Shown here: one piece after another, positions 52,442-61,431 of the stretch | How the letters are laid out: each line of letters begins with the position of its first letter | Position numbering within the stretch: the stretch's first letter is position 1 | DNA from: Winogradskyella echinorum | GTDB taxonomy: Bacteria > Bacteroidota > Bacteroidia > Flavobacteriales > Flavobacteriaceae | Direction of reading: 5' to 3' | Assembly (NCBI RefSeq): GCF_014297365.1 | Contig: NZ_JACOQD010000003.1 | Location: 1-64,000, forward strand | DNA: 64,000 nt | Translations under genes and position numbers: made by a program | The notes under the pieces: generated by a model | Databases searched by the model: none | The model's input: only the letters and a program-made list of their open reading frames with translations | Told to the model about the DNA's origin: nothing

Positions 52442-53020
52442 ATGTTCAATAAAAATATAAAACTAGTCATTGCTGTATTAATCATTGCTTTTGGTATCTA
52501 TCAATTTACTGAAGGTGAAATTGGTAATGGCATTATGTATATCTTACTTTCTACAATTTTTATCTTCTTATACTTTAAGAATGAACTGATATTATTAGCC
52601 TTTTTAAAACTTAGAAAACAAGATTTTCCGGGTGCTAAAAAGTGGTTAGATAAGATTAAAAATCCTGAAGGCGCCTTAGTAAAGAAACAACAAGGGTATT
52701 TAAATTATCTTAATGGTATCATGGTTTCACAAACCAATATGAATGAAGCCGAAAAATACTTTAAAAAAGCTATTGATCTTGGTTTATCAATGGATCATGA
52801 TTTAGCGATGGCTAAATTGAACTTGGCTGGAATTGCTTTTTCTAAGCGTCGTAAGCAAGAAGCTCAAAAATTATTAGCTGAAGCTGATAAGCTCGACAAA
52901 AGAGATATGCTTGCTGACCAAATTAAAATGATGAAGCAACAAATGAAAAAAGCTTCTATACCAAAGCAGCAATATGGTCAACCAACCTCTTCTAGGCAAA
53001 ACCGCAGAAGTAGAAGATAA
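52442..53020 (+). CDS. Membrane-anchored TPR-like protein
   Basis: A 192-residue protein with two N-terminal transmembrane helices (about 7-23 and 30-55) and a cytosolic tetratricopeptide-like region (about 60-155: KQDFPGAKKWLDKIKNP, MNEAEKYFKKAIDLG, LNLAGIAFSKRRKQEAQKLL). The C-terminus is a basic, disordered tail (SSRQNRRSRR). The role is unknown; TPRs suggest a scaffold for protein partners at the inner membrane. Confidence 0.75.
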   Translation: MFNKNIKLVIAVLIIAFGIYQFTEGEIGNGIMYILLSTIFIFLYFKNELILLAFLKLRKQDFPGAKKWLDKIKNPEGALVKKQQGYLNYLNGIMVSQTNMNEAEKYFKKAIDLGLSMDHDLAMAKLNLAGIAFSKRRKQEAQKLLAEADKLDKRDMLADQIKMMKQQMKKASIPKQQYGQPTSSRQNRRSRR

Positions 53021-53022
53021 TT

Positions 53023-54471
53023 TTATAAAAGTGGCGCTAGTAATCTAGCTAAGGCTTCTATAATTTTTGTCCTTTTAGATCTATTTTTCCAAGATTGGTA
53101 CTCTAACTTCTCAGAGCTTTTAATATCATCTTCAAACAGTTTATTTAGACTCGTTGAAAAATCTTCGTTATAAATAAGTGCATTAATTTCAAAGTTAATA
53201 TTAAAGCTTCTATAATCCATATTAGCTGTGCCAACTGTACCAAAGACTCCATCAATTACCATAGTTTTAGCATGTACAAAACCTTTAGTATAATGGTAAA
53301 CCTCAACACCTGCCTCTAATAATTGTTCTAAATAAGAATTTGTGGCATACTCTGCAATCCAAGAGTCTGATTTTTTGGGAACAATAATCTTTACTTTTAT
53401 GTTACTTCTGGCTGCGACTTGTAAAGCTGTTACAATCTCGTCATTTGGAATAAAATATGGTGTTGTGATATATATATAATTTTCGGCATTAGTTATAGCT
53501 AAAAAAAAGGCCTCCATTATATTAGACCAATCTGTATCTGGACCGCTTGCTGCAATTTGTAATGGAACACTTTCTTTGCAATCATGATCTGGAAAGTATT
53601 TTTTTGAAATCTTTAAGTGCGAGTCGCTAACAAAATCCCATGTTGAAAAAAACAATATTTGAAGTGATTTTAAAGCTTCCCCAACAATTCTTATATGTGT
53701 ATCTCTCCAATATTTATCATTATTAGAATTTACATAAGCATCTGAAATGTTTATTCCTCCTACGTAACCTATTTGTCCGTCAATAACAACTATTTTACGA
53801 TGGTCTCGATAATTCATCTGCCCAGTAAACTTCGAAAACAATACTGGCATAAAGGAGAACATTTCTATACCGCTTTCCTTAATTTTTCGCTTCATTTTTG
53901 ATGTAATAGAACTACCTACATCATCTATAATAATTCTTACCTCTACTCCATCTTTAGCTTTATCACATAACAGATTTAAAACTTCTGTTCCTATTTTATC
54001 ATCTTTAATTATAAAATATTCAAGATGTATATGGTGATTGGCATTTTTTAAGTCTTCTAGTAATAATTTAAATTTTTCATCACCATTTTTAATAAGCCTT
54101 ACGGCATTATTAATAGTTAATTTAGAGTTTTCACTATTGTATAAAAGAGGAATTAGTTTCGATTTTTCATGTAAAATATCATCAACTTCTTTAATTGTCT
54201 TAGAATCTAATTCTAGTTCATCCTTTATTCGCTTAACAACTGATTGGTTAAGAACTTTTTTTCTGTCAAAAATTTTAGATTTTCTATATTCTTGTCCAAA
54301 CAAATAATAGACTAATAAGCCTACAAAAGGAAAAACCAACAAAACTATAATATAACTTAAGGTTTTTGTTGGGTTTATTTTTTTTAATAAAATTGTAAAA
54401 ACAGCAAAAAGGGCTAAAATATAATTTAGCCCTAGCAGTATTTGCCAAATATAGTTTTTTACAAAATCCAA
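53023..54471 (-). CDS. Cardiolipin synthase
   Basis: A 482-residue phospholipase D superfamily enzyme. Two N-terminal transmembrane helices are followed by two HKD motifs: HRKIVVIDG with GGINISDAY, and HAKTMVIDG with GTANMDYRS. It joins two phosphatidylglycerol molecules (or related substrates) to cardiolipin at the inner membrane. The length and organisation are those of Cls. It lies 3 bases downstream of a lytic transglycosylase gene, so the two may share a transcript. Confidence 0.92.
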   Translation of the reverse strand: MDFVKNYIWQILLGLNYILALFAVFTILLKKINPTKTLSYIIVLLVFPFVGLLVYYLFGQEYRKSKIFDRKKVLNQSVVKRIKDELELDSKTIKEVDDILHEKSKLIPLLYNSENSKLTINNAVRLIKNGDEKFKLLLEDLKNANHHIHLEYFIIKDDKIGTEVLNLLCDKAKDGVEVRIIIDDVGSSITSKMKRKIKESGIEMFSFMPVLFSKFTGQMNYRDHRKIVVIDGQIGYVGGINISDAYVNSNNDKYWRDTHIRIVGEALKSLQILFFSTWDFVSDSHLKISKKYFPDHDCKESVPLQIAASGPDTDWSNIMEAFFLAITNAENYIYITTPYFIPNDEIVTALQVAARSNIKVKIIVPKKSDSWIAEYATNSYLEQLLEAGVEVYHYTKGFVHAKTMVIDGVFGTVGTANMDYRSFNINFEINALIYNEDFSTSLNKLFEDDIKSSEKLEYQSWKNRSKRTKIIEALARLLAPLL

Positions 54472-54474
54472 ATA

Positions 54475-55431
54475 TTAAGGTTTAGTATTGTAATAGCCCT
54501 CTTTTGGTATCTCTATTTTATATAATTTTCTGGACTTATTATTTAGATGGTTTTCTCTTAACCAAGGATTATGCAATTTTAAAATCTTATAATTAATACC
54601 AAAGCGTTTTGCAAACTGTGCAAAATTAGTGACTGCTGTATCTACTTCAACACTGTTTGTAGGTACTTGTTTGTACAAATCGGTTTTATTAAAGTTAAAA
54701 CCATACTTATCTGGATGAGATAATATTTCTTTTAAAGCTACAATTCTAAATACATAGCGTCCCGTTTCTTCACCTAATAATAAATCATAGTAATCTGAAA
54801 CACCTTGCTCTTTAAAACGTCTAGAAACACCTGCATTACCAGCGTTATATGCTGCTGCAGCTGCTGTCCATGAACCTAAATTGTCTTTTGCCTTTTTTAA
54901 ATAATCACATGCCACTTCCGTAGCTTTTTCTAAATTGTAACGTTCGTCAACATTTGTATTTATTTCTAAACCATTTTCTCTTCCGGTTGCTTTCATAATT
55001 TGCCAAACACCACTTGCTCCTGCAGGCGATTTTGCAGTTTGAACTAATCCACTCTCAATAACAGCTAAATACTTAAAATCATCAGGTACTCCATTTTTTT
55101 TAAGAATTGGTTCTATTATAGGAAAGTACTTTTGCGCACGCTTAAACATTAATAACCCGTTAGATTGCCAATAGGTGTTAACCAATAATTCTTTATCCAT
55201 ACGCTCATAGATATCTGGATTCTCTATTGGCACTAATTCCCCAGCAAAATTTAATCCTTCAGGCATTTCTAATGCGTAAACATTATAATCGTTTATTAAA
55301 GGTTTTTCTTTTCCAAGGTTAGCGTCTGAAGTTGCATTTTCATCTGCTGGCGCTTTTTGCATAGAAAAGATAAAAAGTCCGGATACGCAGACCAATCCTA
55401 TTGCGGCTAAAGTGTTTTTTAAGATTTGCAT
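54475..55431 (-). CDS. Lytic transglycosylase (SLT domain), MltD-like
   Basis: A 318-residue protein with a signal peptide or anchor (about 1-26). The SLT domain holds the catalytic Glu near 126 in YLAVIESGLVQTAKSPAGAS, followed by GVWQIMKATGRENGL and AAYNAGNAG. The C-terminus is LysM-like (RFGINYKILKLHNPWLRE). It cleaves peptidoglycan glycan strands. I start at 55431 (MQILKNTLAAIGLVCV); an upstream in-frame ATG at 55476 would place a polar stretch before the signal peptide. Confidence 0.88.
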   Translation of the reverse strand: MQILKNTLAAIGLVCVSGLFIFSMQKAPADENATSDANLGKEKPLINDYNVYALEMPEGLNFAGELVPIENPDIYERMDKELLVNTYWQSNGLLMFKRAQKYFPIIEPILKKNGVPDDFKYLAVIESGLVQTAKSPAGASGVWQIMKATGRENGLEINTNVDERYNLEKATEVACDYLKKAKDNLGSWTAAAAAYNAGNAGVSRRFKEQGVSDYYDLLLGEETGRYVFRIVALKEILSHPDKYGFNFNKTDLYKQVPTNSVEVDTAVTNFAQFAKRFGINYKILKLHNPWLRENHLNNKSRKLYKIEIPKEGYYNTKP

Positions 55432-55478
55432 GGCTTTATTTTTTTTACAATTTAGAAAAACTATTGAATTATACAAAT

Positions 55479-56141
55479 TTAGGCTTCAATTAGTTTTGGT
55501 AAATTTTCGTTAAACCATTTATACTTATTGATAATCATTATATGCGAACCATTTTTAATAACTAGGCATTCTCCGCCACAAGAATGCGGAAAAACCATGT
55601 CCTTATCTCCGTGAATATATATAGCCTCTGGATTTGGTTCTTCTTGATCCCAACATACAACCTGCTTTATAGCCCAATCTAAATATGTTTTATCACTTAC
55701 AGAAAGATACTTTTTATACAAATCTACACGCTTTTTTATGGTTTCACCAAAAGCATATTTAGCCAAAAGATCTATATTACTCACCAACTGAGTTGGTAAT
55801 ATCTTATAAGCTTTTGTAATTTTAAGAAGTTTGAATCGTTTAGGCAACTCATGATGTGATTTTACGCTAGAAACGACAATTAGCTTCTTTAATTTAATGT
55901 ATTTACTCATTTCTTGAACCAAAATGCCACCGAAGGATACACCCAGTAAAACAACATTATCGTGCTTAATAAAATTACACATACGTTTTGCATATGCTTG
56001 CAGAGTTTCATCTTTGTCGGGAATTTGCCATTCTAACCAATGAATATTGTAATGCGACTCTGGTAGTTTTATATATTCGAATATAGTTGGGTTAGCTGCC
56101 ATGCCTGGCATTAAATATACATTTGTGATTTCTACATCCAT
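55479..56141 (-). CDS. Alpha/beta hydrolase fold protein
   Basis: A 220-residue cytosolic protein. The nucleophile elbow is LLGVSFGGILV (Ser69), with an early oxyanion region (LMPGMAANPTIFEYIKL), an acidic residue in HGDKDMVF and the catalytic His in NGSHIMIIN near residue 200. The triad is intact, so it is probably an active esterase or hydrolase of unknown substrate. It is upstream of the lytic transglycosylase gene with a short gap. Confidence 0.8.
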   Translation of the reverse strand: MDVEITNVYLMPGMAANPTIFEYIKLPESHYNIHWLEWQIPDKDETLQAYAKRMCNFIKHDNVVLLGVSFGGILVQEMSKYIKLKKLIVVSSVKSHHELPKRFKLLKITKAYKILPTQLVSNIDLLAKYAFGETIKKRVDLYKKYLSVSDKTYLDWAIKQVVCWDQEEPNPEAIYIHGDKDMVFPHSCGGECLVIKNGSHIMIINKYKWFNENLPKLIEA

Positions 56142-56229
56142 AGGTATAAATCTCTTTAATAGAAGTGTCTTAATTGATTATAATTTAAGGTTTTAACACT
56201 GTAAAACTAAAACTTACATGTATTTTTTG

Positions 56230-56237
56230 TACCTTTG
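56230..56237 (+). promoter_or_regulatory. -7 element TACCTTTG for the small GNAT gene
   Basis: TACCTTTG followed by GCAC, about 65 bases before the ATG at 56302. No clear -33 TTG. Confidence 0.5.
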
Positions 56238-56301
56238 CACAGCAAAACTATAGAAAATATAGTATCTACACGCCAACCGCTAATCTTAAATTAAAGAAAT
56301 T

Positions 56302-56598
56302 ATGACTGAAACAGCTGAATTGATTGACAATGAATTTCTCCGTCAATTTGAATTAAAGGTTGAAAACGACATGGCAATTATAGAATATTCTTTGCAAGAG
56401 CGTAAGATATTTTTAACTAAAATGATAATTCCTGATGCTATTAGAACTGATGAATTTGAATTAGATTTCATTGACTTAGTATTTAGCAATATCAAAGAAC
56501 GAAATATTAGTGTGGTACCTACAAGTCCTGAAATTGCTAAATTCGTAAGACGAAACAGAAAGTATAAACGTATGCTACCAGTTGGTATTCGTATCTAA
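56302..56598 (+). CDS. Small GNAT-like acetyltransferase (Gcn5-related, YjdJ type)
   Basis: A 98-residue protein of the short GNAT group (PF14542 type). The sequence shows MAIIEYSLQERKIFLTKMII, then DFIDLVFSNIKERNISVVPT and EIAKFVRRNRKYKRMLP, the usual strand-helix-strand part of the acetyl-CoA site and the Y-R-basic ending. The function is unknown. A bidirectional terminator follows. Confidence 0.75.
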   Translation: MTETAELIDNEFLRQFELKVENDMAIIEYSLQERKIFLTKMIIPDAIRTDEFELDFIDLVFSNIKERNISVVPTSPEIAKFVRRNRKYKRMLPVGIRI

Positions 56599-56617
56599 TC
56601 TTTAAAAAAATTAAATA

Positions 56618-56657
56618 AAAAAATCCGTTGTTCTTTAAAGCATCGGATTTTTTTATT
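56618..56657. terminator. Intrinsic terminator
   Basis: AAAATCCG and CGGATTTT form the base of a long hairpin, followed by T runs on both sides. Serves the GNAT gene and probably the convergent Lrp gene. Confidence 0.75.
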
Positions 56658-56723
56658 TATAGTTTTTTGAAATATAATTTCATAAGATAAATCACAAAGA
56701 AGTAACTATATACATACATATTC

Positions 56724-57134
56724 CTATACTTCTAAGATAATACTTGTCTTTGTAGATCCATATTGAGACATCTTTTCGAGAAAAGCTATAAGGTGCCTGT
56801 TATTTTTAAAATAACCTAAAACACATATACAATCGTCACCAGTAATTCTATCACAGCTCTGCACCTCTTCCATAGCACGTATTCTATCTAAAACATCCGA
56901 TGTCCCAGTTAATCCTTGATGCATTACTAACGTTATATATGCCTTTGTCTCTACTCCTAATTTTTCATGATTAACTCTTAATGCATAACCTTCTATAATA
57001 CCATCTTCTTCTAATTGTCTTACACGTTTACCAATAGCAGGAGCAGATAAACCTACCTCTTTACCTATTTTAGCAAAGCTTTCTCGAGCGTTGATTTGAA
57101 GCATTTCTAATATTTTTCTATCTAACACATCCAT
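56724..57134 (-). CDS. Lrp/AsnC family transcriptional regulator
   Basis: A 136-residue regulator. HTH at about 1-60 (LDRKILEMLQINARESFAKI, GLSAPAIGKRVRQLEEDGI) and a RAM ligand-binding domain at about 65-136 (VETKAYITLVMHQG, VQSCDRITGDDCICVLGYF). It should respond to an amino acid or related effector. The divergent DUF1272 operon starts 152 bases away, with a strong inverted repeat between them. Confidence 0.92.
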   Translation of the reverse strand: MDVLDRKILEMLQINARESFAKIGKEVGLSAPAIGKRVRQLEEDGIIEGYALRVNHEKLGVETKAYITLVMHQGLTGTSDVLDRIRAMEEVQSCDRITGDDCICVLGYFKNNRHLIAFLEKMSQYGSTKTSIILEV

Positions 57135-57167
57135 TTACAATAAAAACTTATTTAACTAATATTTGAC

Positions 57168-57205
57168 ATAATCGAATTCAAATATAAATTAATTAATTCG
57201 ATTAT
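57168..57205. promoter_or_regulatory. 11-bp inverted repeat, candidate Lrp/AsnC operator
   Basis: ATAATCGAATT (57168-57178) and AATTCGATTAT (57195-57205) are perfect inverted repeats with a 16-base AT-rich spacer. Arm centres are 27 bases apart. The position, between an Lrp-type gene and a divergent operon, suggests auto-control and control of the operon. Confidence 0.65.
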
Positions 57206-57285
57206 AAACCAAAAACAAATAAATGCTTTCTATATTTGTAATATCAGTTTTTTAAATAAGCAATCCTAAACGTAAAGTATTACAT

Positions 57286-57576
57286 ATGTTAGACATTAGA
57301 CCAAATTGCGAACACTGCAACAAAGATTTACCAAATACTTCTACCGAAGCTATGATCTGCTCTTTTGAGTGCACCTACTGTAAAACATGCGCTTTAGACA
57401 TTTTTGAAAATGTTTGCCCCAGTTGTTCAGGAAATTTTGTACCACGACCTATAAGACCACAAAAAGAATTTGAAAAATTTCCTGCCTCTACAAAACAAAT
57501 ATTTAAACCAAAAGATTTGGAGAAAGCTAAACTAAATTCGGATCGATTTAAAAATATTCAACCACAAAAAAGATAA
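57286..57576 (+). CDS. DUF1272 zinc-ribbon protein
   Basis: A 96-residue protein. The first 50 residues carry eight cysteines (C8, C11, C25, C29, C32, C35, C44, C47) in the DUF1272 arrangement, CEHCNKDLP, CSFECTYCKTC and CPSCSGN, so it binds about two zinc ions. The C-terminal half is a basic linear tail. The function is unknown. It heads an operon with a small membrane protein and a GNAT acetyltransferase, divergent from an Lrp-type regulator. Confidence 0.88.
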   Translation: MLDIRPNCEHCNKDLPNTSTEAMICSFECTYCKTCALDIFENVCPSCSGNFVPRPIRPQKEFEKFPASTKQIFKPKDLEKAKLNSDRFKNIQPQKR

Positions 57577-57579
57577 TAT

Positions 57580-57816
57580 ATGAGTCCATTTTTAATTGAT
57601 TGCATTGGTTACGGAGCGTTAGTGATTAATTTATATTCAATGTCAACAAAAGGAGAATATAAATTAAGGGTAATATCACTTATTGCAAATATGGGTTATA
57701 TTTTATATGGTGTACTAATTAGTGCTACACCTATAATTGTCGGATGCACAATTGCAGTGCTTTTGCATGGTTATCACATTAAAAGATTACGAAAATATAA
57801 GACTAATAATGATTAA
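57580..57816 (+). CDS. Small membrane protein
   Basis: A 78-residue protein with three predicted hydrophobic helices (IDCIGYGALVINLYSM, VISLIANMGYILYGV, IIVGCTIAVLLHGY) and a basic tail. It resembles the half-length YgjV/SemiSWEET-like topology, but I cannot assign it firmly. It starts 3 bases behind the DUF1272 stop and overlaps the next gene by 8 bases. Confidence 0.65.
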   Translation: MSPFLIDCIGYGALVINLYSMSTKGEYKLRVISLIANMGYILYGVLISATPIIVGCTIAVLLHGYHIKRLRKYKTNND

Positions 57817-58324
57817 AATAAAAATAGCTTCCATAAAAGATGTAGAGGTTTTAGCACTTTTAGGCAGATTAACTTGGTCAGAATCCCATGGTCACTATAT
57901 AGAAGATAAAAATGATGTACTAAAATATCTTGATGAGAATTTTTCAATTGCCAAAACAAAACAGCTTATTATGGATTCTAATCAACACTTCTATATTATC
58001 TACGTTGACGATTTTCCTGCAGGCTATGCTAAATTAATTGTTAATGCTACAAACGAAAATATTACAGTTCAAAATAGTTGTCGATTAGAAAGAATATTCC
58101 TCTTAAATGATTTTATACCCTTAAAAATTGGAAAACAATTACTCACTTTTGTTGAAGAGCAAGCTAAAACATTAAAATCAGACGAAATGTGGCTTACGGT
58201 TTATATAAAAAACAAAAGAGCCATACGATTCTATGAAAAAAACGATTTTAAAAACGTAGGAGAATTAAACTTTGTAGTGAGTGGGAAAGGTTATAAAAAT
58301 ATAGTTTTCTCAAAAAAAATATAA
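57809..58324 (+). CDS. GNAT family N-acetyltransferase
   Basis: A 171-residue enzyme. The GNAT core is visible: IKIASIKDVEVL, an acceptor-site helix, CRLERIFLLNDFIPLKIGKQL with the acetyl-CoA strand-helix, and LTVYIKNKRAIRFYEKNDFKNVGE. The substrate is unknown; the LxVxxxNxRAxxFYEKxGF form suggests the spermidine/ribosomal acetyltransferase branch. I start at the ATG at 57809, because the longer reading is the shadow of the previous membrane gene. Confidence 0.88.
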   Translation: MIKIKIASIKDVEVLALLGRLTWSESHGHYIEDKNDVLKYLDENFSIAKTKQLIMDSNQHFYIIYVDDFPAGYAKLIVNATNENITVQNSCRLERIFLLNDFIPLKIGKQLLTFVEEQAKTLKSDEMWLTVYIKNKRAIRFYEKNDFKNVGELNFVVSGKGYKNIVFSKKI

Positions 58325-58341
58325 AGTATATAAGTATTTAT

Positions 58342-59670
58342 TTATGAGACCAAAGCTTTAACAAAATCAAACCTTACCAAACCATCTTCATCAATTTTAG
58401 TAAGATTAACTTTATGAAGCGTATTGATCAACTCAGGATTCCAAGGAGTCTTAACCTTTACATAGTTTTCTGTAAAACCGTGTATATATCCTTCTTTATT
58501 TTCACCTTCAAACAAAACAGTTCTTTCTGTACCTAATTGATTTTCATAGAAAGCACGACGCTTTTTAGCAGACAAACCTCTCAGCATTTTGCTACGTTTT
58601 GCTCGTACATTTTTATAAACTACACCTTCCATTTCTGCCGCTTCTGTATTATCGCGTTCAGAATATGTAAAGACATGTAAATAAGATATATCGAGTTCAT
58701 TTAAGAAATTATAGGTTTCTAAAAAATGTTCATCTGTTTCACCAGGAAAACCAACTATGACATCCACACCAATACAAGCATGAGGCATTACTTCTTTTAT
58801 TTTAAACACACGATCTACATACAATTCTTTCATGTAGCGACGTTTCATCTTTTTCAGTATATCATTACTTCCACTCTGCAAAGGCACATGAAAATGCGGT
58901 ACAAACGCTCTCGACTTTGAAACCAAATCAATAGTTTCATTTTTTAATAAATTGGGTTCTATAGATGAGATTCTGAGACGTTCAATTCCTTCAACCTTAT
59001 CTAATTCAGTAACTAGATCTAAAAAAGTATGTTCGTGTTTTTTATTCCCAAATTCACCTTTACCATAATCACCAATATTAACACCTGTAAGCACAATTTC
59101 TCTTATGTCTTGCTCCGCAATTTCTTTAGCATTCTTAATCACATTTTCCATAGTGTCACTACGAGAAATACCTCTGGCTAATGGAATTGTGCAATAGGTA
59201 CATTTGTAATCGCAACCATCTTGTACTTTTAAAAATGCACGCGTTCTATCACCTATAGAATAACTACCAACATAAAAGTCAGCTTCTTCAATTTCGCAAC
59301 TATGTACTTCTCCGAAGTCATTTTTGGTTAAATCGTTGAGATAATCTGTAATTTTAAACTTCTCAGTAGCACCCAAAACCAAATCTACACCGTTGACATC
59401 TGCTAACTCTTCTGGTTTTAATTGTGCATAACACCCAATGGCAGCCACAAATGCATCCGGATTTACTTTTTGTGCTTGCTTTACAATAGATTTAAAACGC
59501 TTATCTGCATTTTCTGTAACAGAACATGTATTAATAACATAAATATCCGCATTGTCTTTAAAGTCTACACGCTGAAAACCCTCGTCTTTAAAACTTCTAG
59601 CAATTGTAGAAGTCTCAGAGAAGTTGAGCTTACAACCCAAAGTATAGAATGCAACTTTTTTAGAATTCAT
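58342..59670 (-). CDS. mtaB: tRNA (N6-threonylcarbamoyladenosine37-C2)-methylthiotransferase MtaB
   Basis: A 442-residue radical-SAM methylthiotransferase. The N-terminal UPF0004 domain has YTLGCKLNFSE (Cys13), INTCSVTENADKR and GCYAQLKPEELA; the radical-SAM cluster motif is CDYKCTYCTIPLARG near 150; a TRAM domain closes the protein. KLN instead of QMN after the first cysteine points to MtaB rather than MiaB. It adds a methylthio group to t6A37 of tRNA. The minus-strand start at 59670 is followed outward by a dispersed repeat. Confidence 0.93.
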   Translation of the reverse strand: MNSKKVAFYTLGCKLNFSETSTIARSFKDEGFQRVDFKDNADIYVINTCSVTENADKRFKSIVKQAQKVNPDAFVAAIGCYAQLKPEELADVNGVDLVLGATEKFKITDYLNDLTKNDFGEVHSCEIEEADFYVGSYSIGDRTRAFLKVQDGCDYKCTYCTIPLARGISRSDTMENVIKNAKEIAEQDIREIVLTGVNIGDYGKGEFGNKKHEHTFLDLVTELDKVEGIERLRISSIEPNLLKNETIDLVSKSRAFVPHFHVPLQSGSNDILKKMKRRYMKELYVDRVFKIKEVMPHACIGVDVIVGFPGETDEHFLETYNFLNELDISYLHVFTYSERDNTEAAEMEGVVYKNVRAKRSKMLRGLSAKKRRAFYENQLGTERTVLFEGENKEGYIHGFTENYVKVKTPWNPELINTLHKVNLTKIDEDGLVRFDFVKALVS

Positions 59671-59673
59671 GTT

Positions 59674-59706
59674 TTGTTATTCTGAACTTGTTTCAGGATT
59701 TTTTTA
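59674..59706. repeat. Dispersed repeat of the ATTCTGAACTTGTTTCAGGA type
   Basis: TTATTCTGAACTTGTTTCAG, then GATTTTTTT. This is the same type of ATTC...GGAT intergenic repeat as at 36675-36760, with CTGAA/TTCAG pairing. It lies between mtaB and the peptide-binding lipoprotein gene. Confidence 0.5.
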
Positions 59707-59787
59707 AATTTACCTTTAGCACTTAAATCAAGGCTAAAAAAGAATCTTATAAATTTTGTGGCTGCAAATTTACAACATTATAGTTAT

Positions 59788-61404
59788 ATGCTAAAACTCA
59801 CCAAATTCTTATTCAGTAGGATACCATATTGTGCAATAGCTTTAATTATTCTGTCTTGTAATTCTAAAAATAAGTCTAACAAAGACCATCTCGTTTTTAA
59901 ATACAATGAGCACAAAAACATTGGCTCACTAGATCCAGCCTTCTCTAAAGATATAGCAGACATTTGGGCGACGCACCAATTGTTTAATGGTTTGGTGCAA
60001 ATGGATGACCAACTCAATGTTAAACCTTGTATTGCCAAAAACTGGACGATTACTGATAGCGCTAAAACCTATACATTTAGCCTTAGAAAAGATGTGTTTT
60101 TTCACAAACATCATTTATTTGGTAATGATTCTACTAGATCAGTAAAAGCTTCGGATTTTGAATACAGCCTCAATCGTTTAAAAGATCAGTCTATTGCGTC
60201 TCCTGGTAGTTGGGTACTTAATAAGGTGGAAAGCTTTTCTGCCATTAATGATTCTATATTTCAAATAAAATTAAAACAACCTTTTCCAGCATTTTTAGGT
60301 TTACTAACAATGAAATATTGCTCTGTTGTACCAAAAGAGATTGTAGAACATTATGGAAATGACTTTAGATCTAACCCAATTGGTACAGGTCCATTTACAT
60401 TTAAGCGATGGGAGGAAAATCTAAAACTCGTCTTTAGAAGAAATGATCATTATTTTGAAACAGACTCTATAGGACAGCAATTACCTTATCTAGAAGCGAT
60501 TGCCATAACATTTTTACCAGATAAACAAAGTGAATTTTTACAATTTGCTCAAGGCAATATTGATTTTGTATCTGGCTTAGATGCATCCTATAAAGATGAA
60601 ATTTTAACATCTAACGGAAAGTTAAGAGCACTTTATGCCAATGAGGTAAATATGATACGAGGCCCTTATCTCAATACTGAATATTTAGCATTTTTTATGG
60701 AAACTGAGGTTTCTGAAATTCAGGCTATAAAACTGAGAAAAGCTATAAACATAGGTTTTGATCGCCATAAGATGATGACCTATCTACGAAATGGCATTGG
60801 TATACCCGCAAAAGGTGGTTTTATACCAAAAGGTTTACCAGGTTTTGATGACACCATTGGCTACACTTATCAACCAGAATTAGCCAAACAACTAGTATTA
60901 GAATTTAAGGAAGCAACAGGAATAGACAATCCTGAAGTGACTTTAACTACAACAAGTAACTATTTAAGCTTTTGCGAATTTATTCAGCGCGAAATACAAA
61001 AAACAGGTCTAACTGTTAATGTGGACGTTATACCAGCTTCGAGCTTAAAAGATGCCAAGGCTAATGGTCAGTTAGACTTTTTTAGAGCCAGTTGGGTTGC
61101 AGATTATCCTGATGCTGAAAATTACCTTTCACTTTATTACAGCAAAAATTTTGCACCAAATGGTCCTAATTACACACATTTTAAAAGTGATTTGTTTGAT
61201 ACCATGTATGAATCTGCATATCTTGAAACTGACATTACAAAAAGAGAGCAGTTATACACCAAAATGGATTCTTTAATCATGGCTTCAGCACCAATTGTAC
61301 CTATGTTCTATGATGAAGTAGTACGTTTTACCAGAAAAGAGGTTAAAGGATTAGGAATCAATGCTACCAATTTATTAGAATTAAAACAGGTTAAAAAACA
61401 CTAA
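59788..61404 (+). CDS. Peptide/oligosaccharide-type ABC substrate-binding lipoprotein (family 5)
   Basis: A 538-residue lipoprotein (lipobox ILSC, Cys24). It is an SBP_bac_5 protein: NIGSLDPAFSKDIADIW, HQLFNGLVQMDDQLNVKP, NPIGTGPFTFKRWEEN, and VLEFKEATGIDNPE. Such proteins capture peptides, nickel or opines and pass them to a Dpp/Opp importer. No permease or ATPase gene is near, so it is an orphan or partners with components elsewhere. I use the ATG at 59788 because the GTG 30 bases upstream puts extra polar residues before the signal peptide. Confidence 0.87.
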   Translation: MLKLTKFLFSRIPYCAIALIILSCNSKNKSNKDHLVFKYNEHKNIGSLDPAFSKDIADIWATHQLFNGLVQMDDQLNVKPCIAKNWTITDSAKTYTFSLRKDVFFHKHHLFGNDSTRSVKASDFEYSLNRLKDQSIASPGSWVLNKVESFSAINDSIFQIKLKQPFPAFLGLLTMKYCSVVPKEIVEHYGNDFRSNPIGTGPFTFKRWEENLKLVFRRNDHYFETDSIGQQLPYLEAIAITFLPDKQSEFLQFAQGNIDFVSGLDASYKDEILTSNGKLRALYANEVNMIRGPYLNTEYLAFFMETEVSEIQAIKLRKAINIGFDRHKMMTYLRNGIGIPAKGGFIPKGLPGFDDTIGYTYQPELAKQLVLEFKEATGIDNPEVTLTTTSNYLSFCEFIQREIQKTGLTVNVDVIPASSLKDAKANGQLDFFRASWVADYPDAENYLSLYYSKNFAPNGPNYTHFKSDLFDTMYESAYLETDITKREQLYTKMDSLIMASAPIVPMFYDEVVRFTRKEVKGLGINATNLLELKQVKKH

Positions 61405-61431
61405 ATTGGCATTACTTAATGTTTTAATCTA

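Noticed and set aside
57737..57808. Longer N-terminus for the GNAT protein
   Set aside because: The extra 24 residues are out-of-frame reading of the preceding small membrane gene; the GNAT core begins right after the ATG at 57809.
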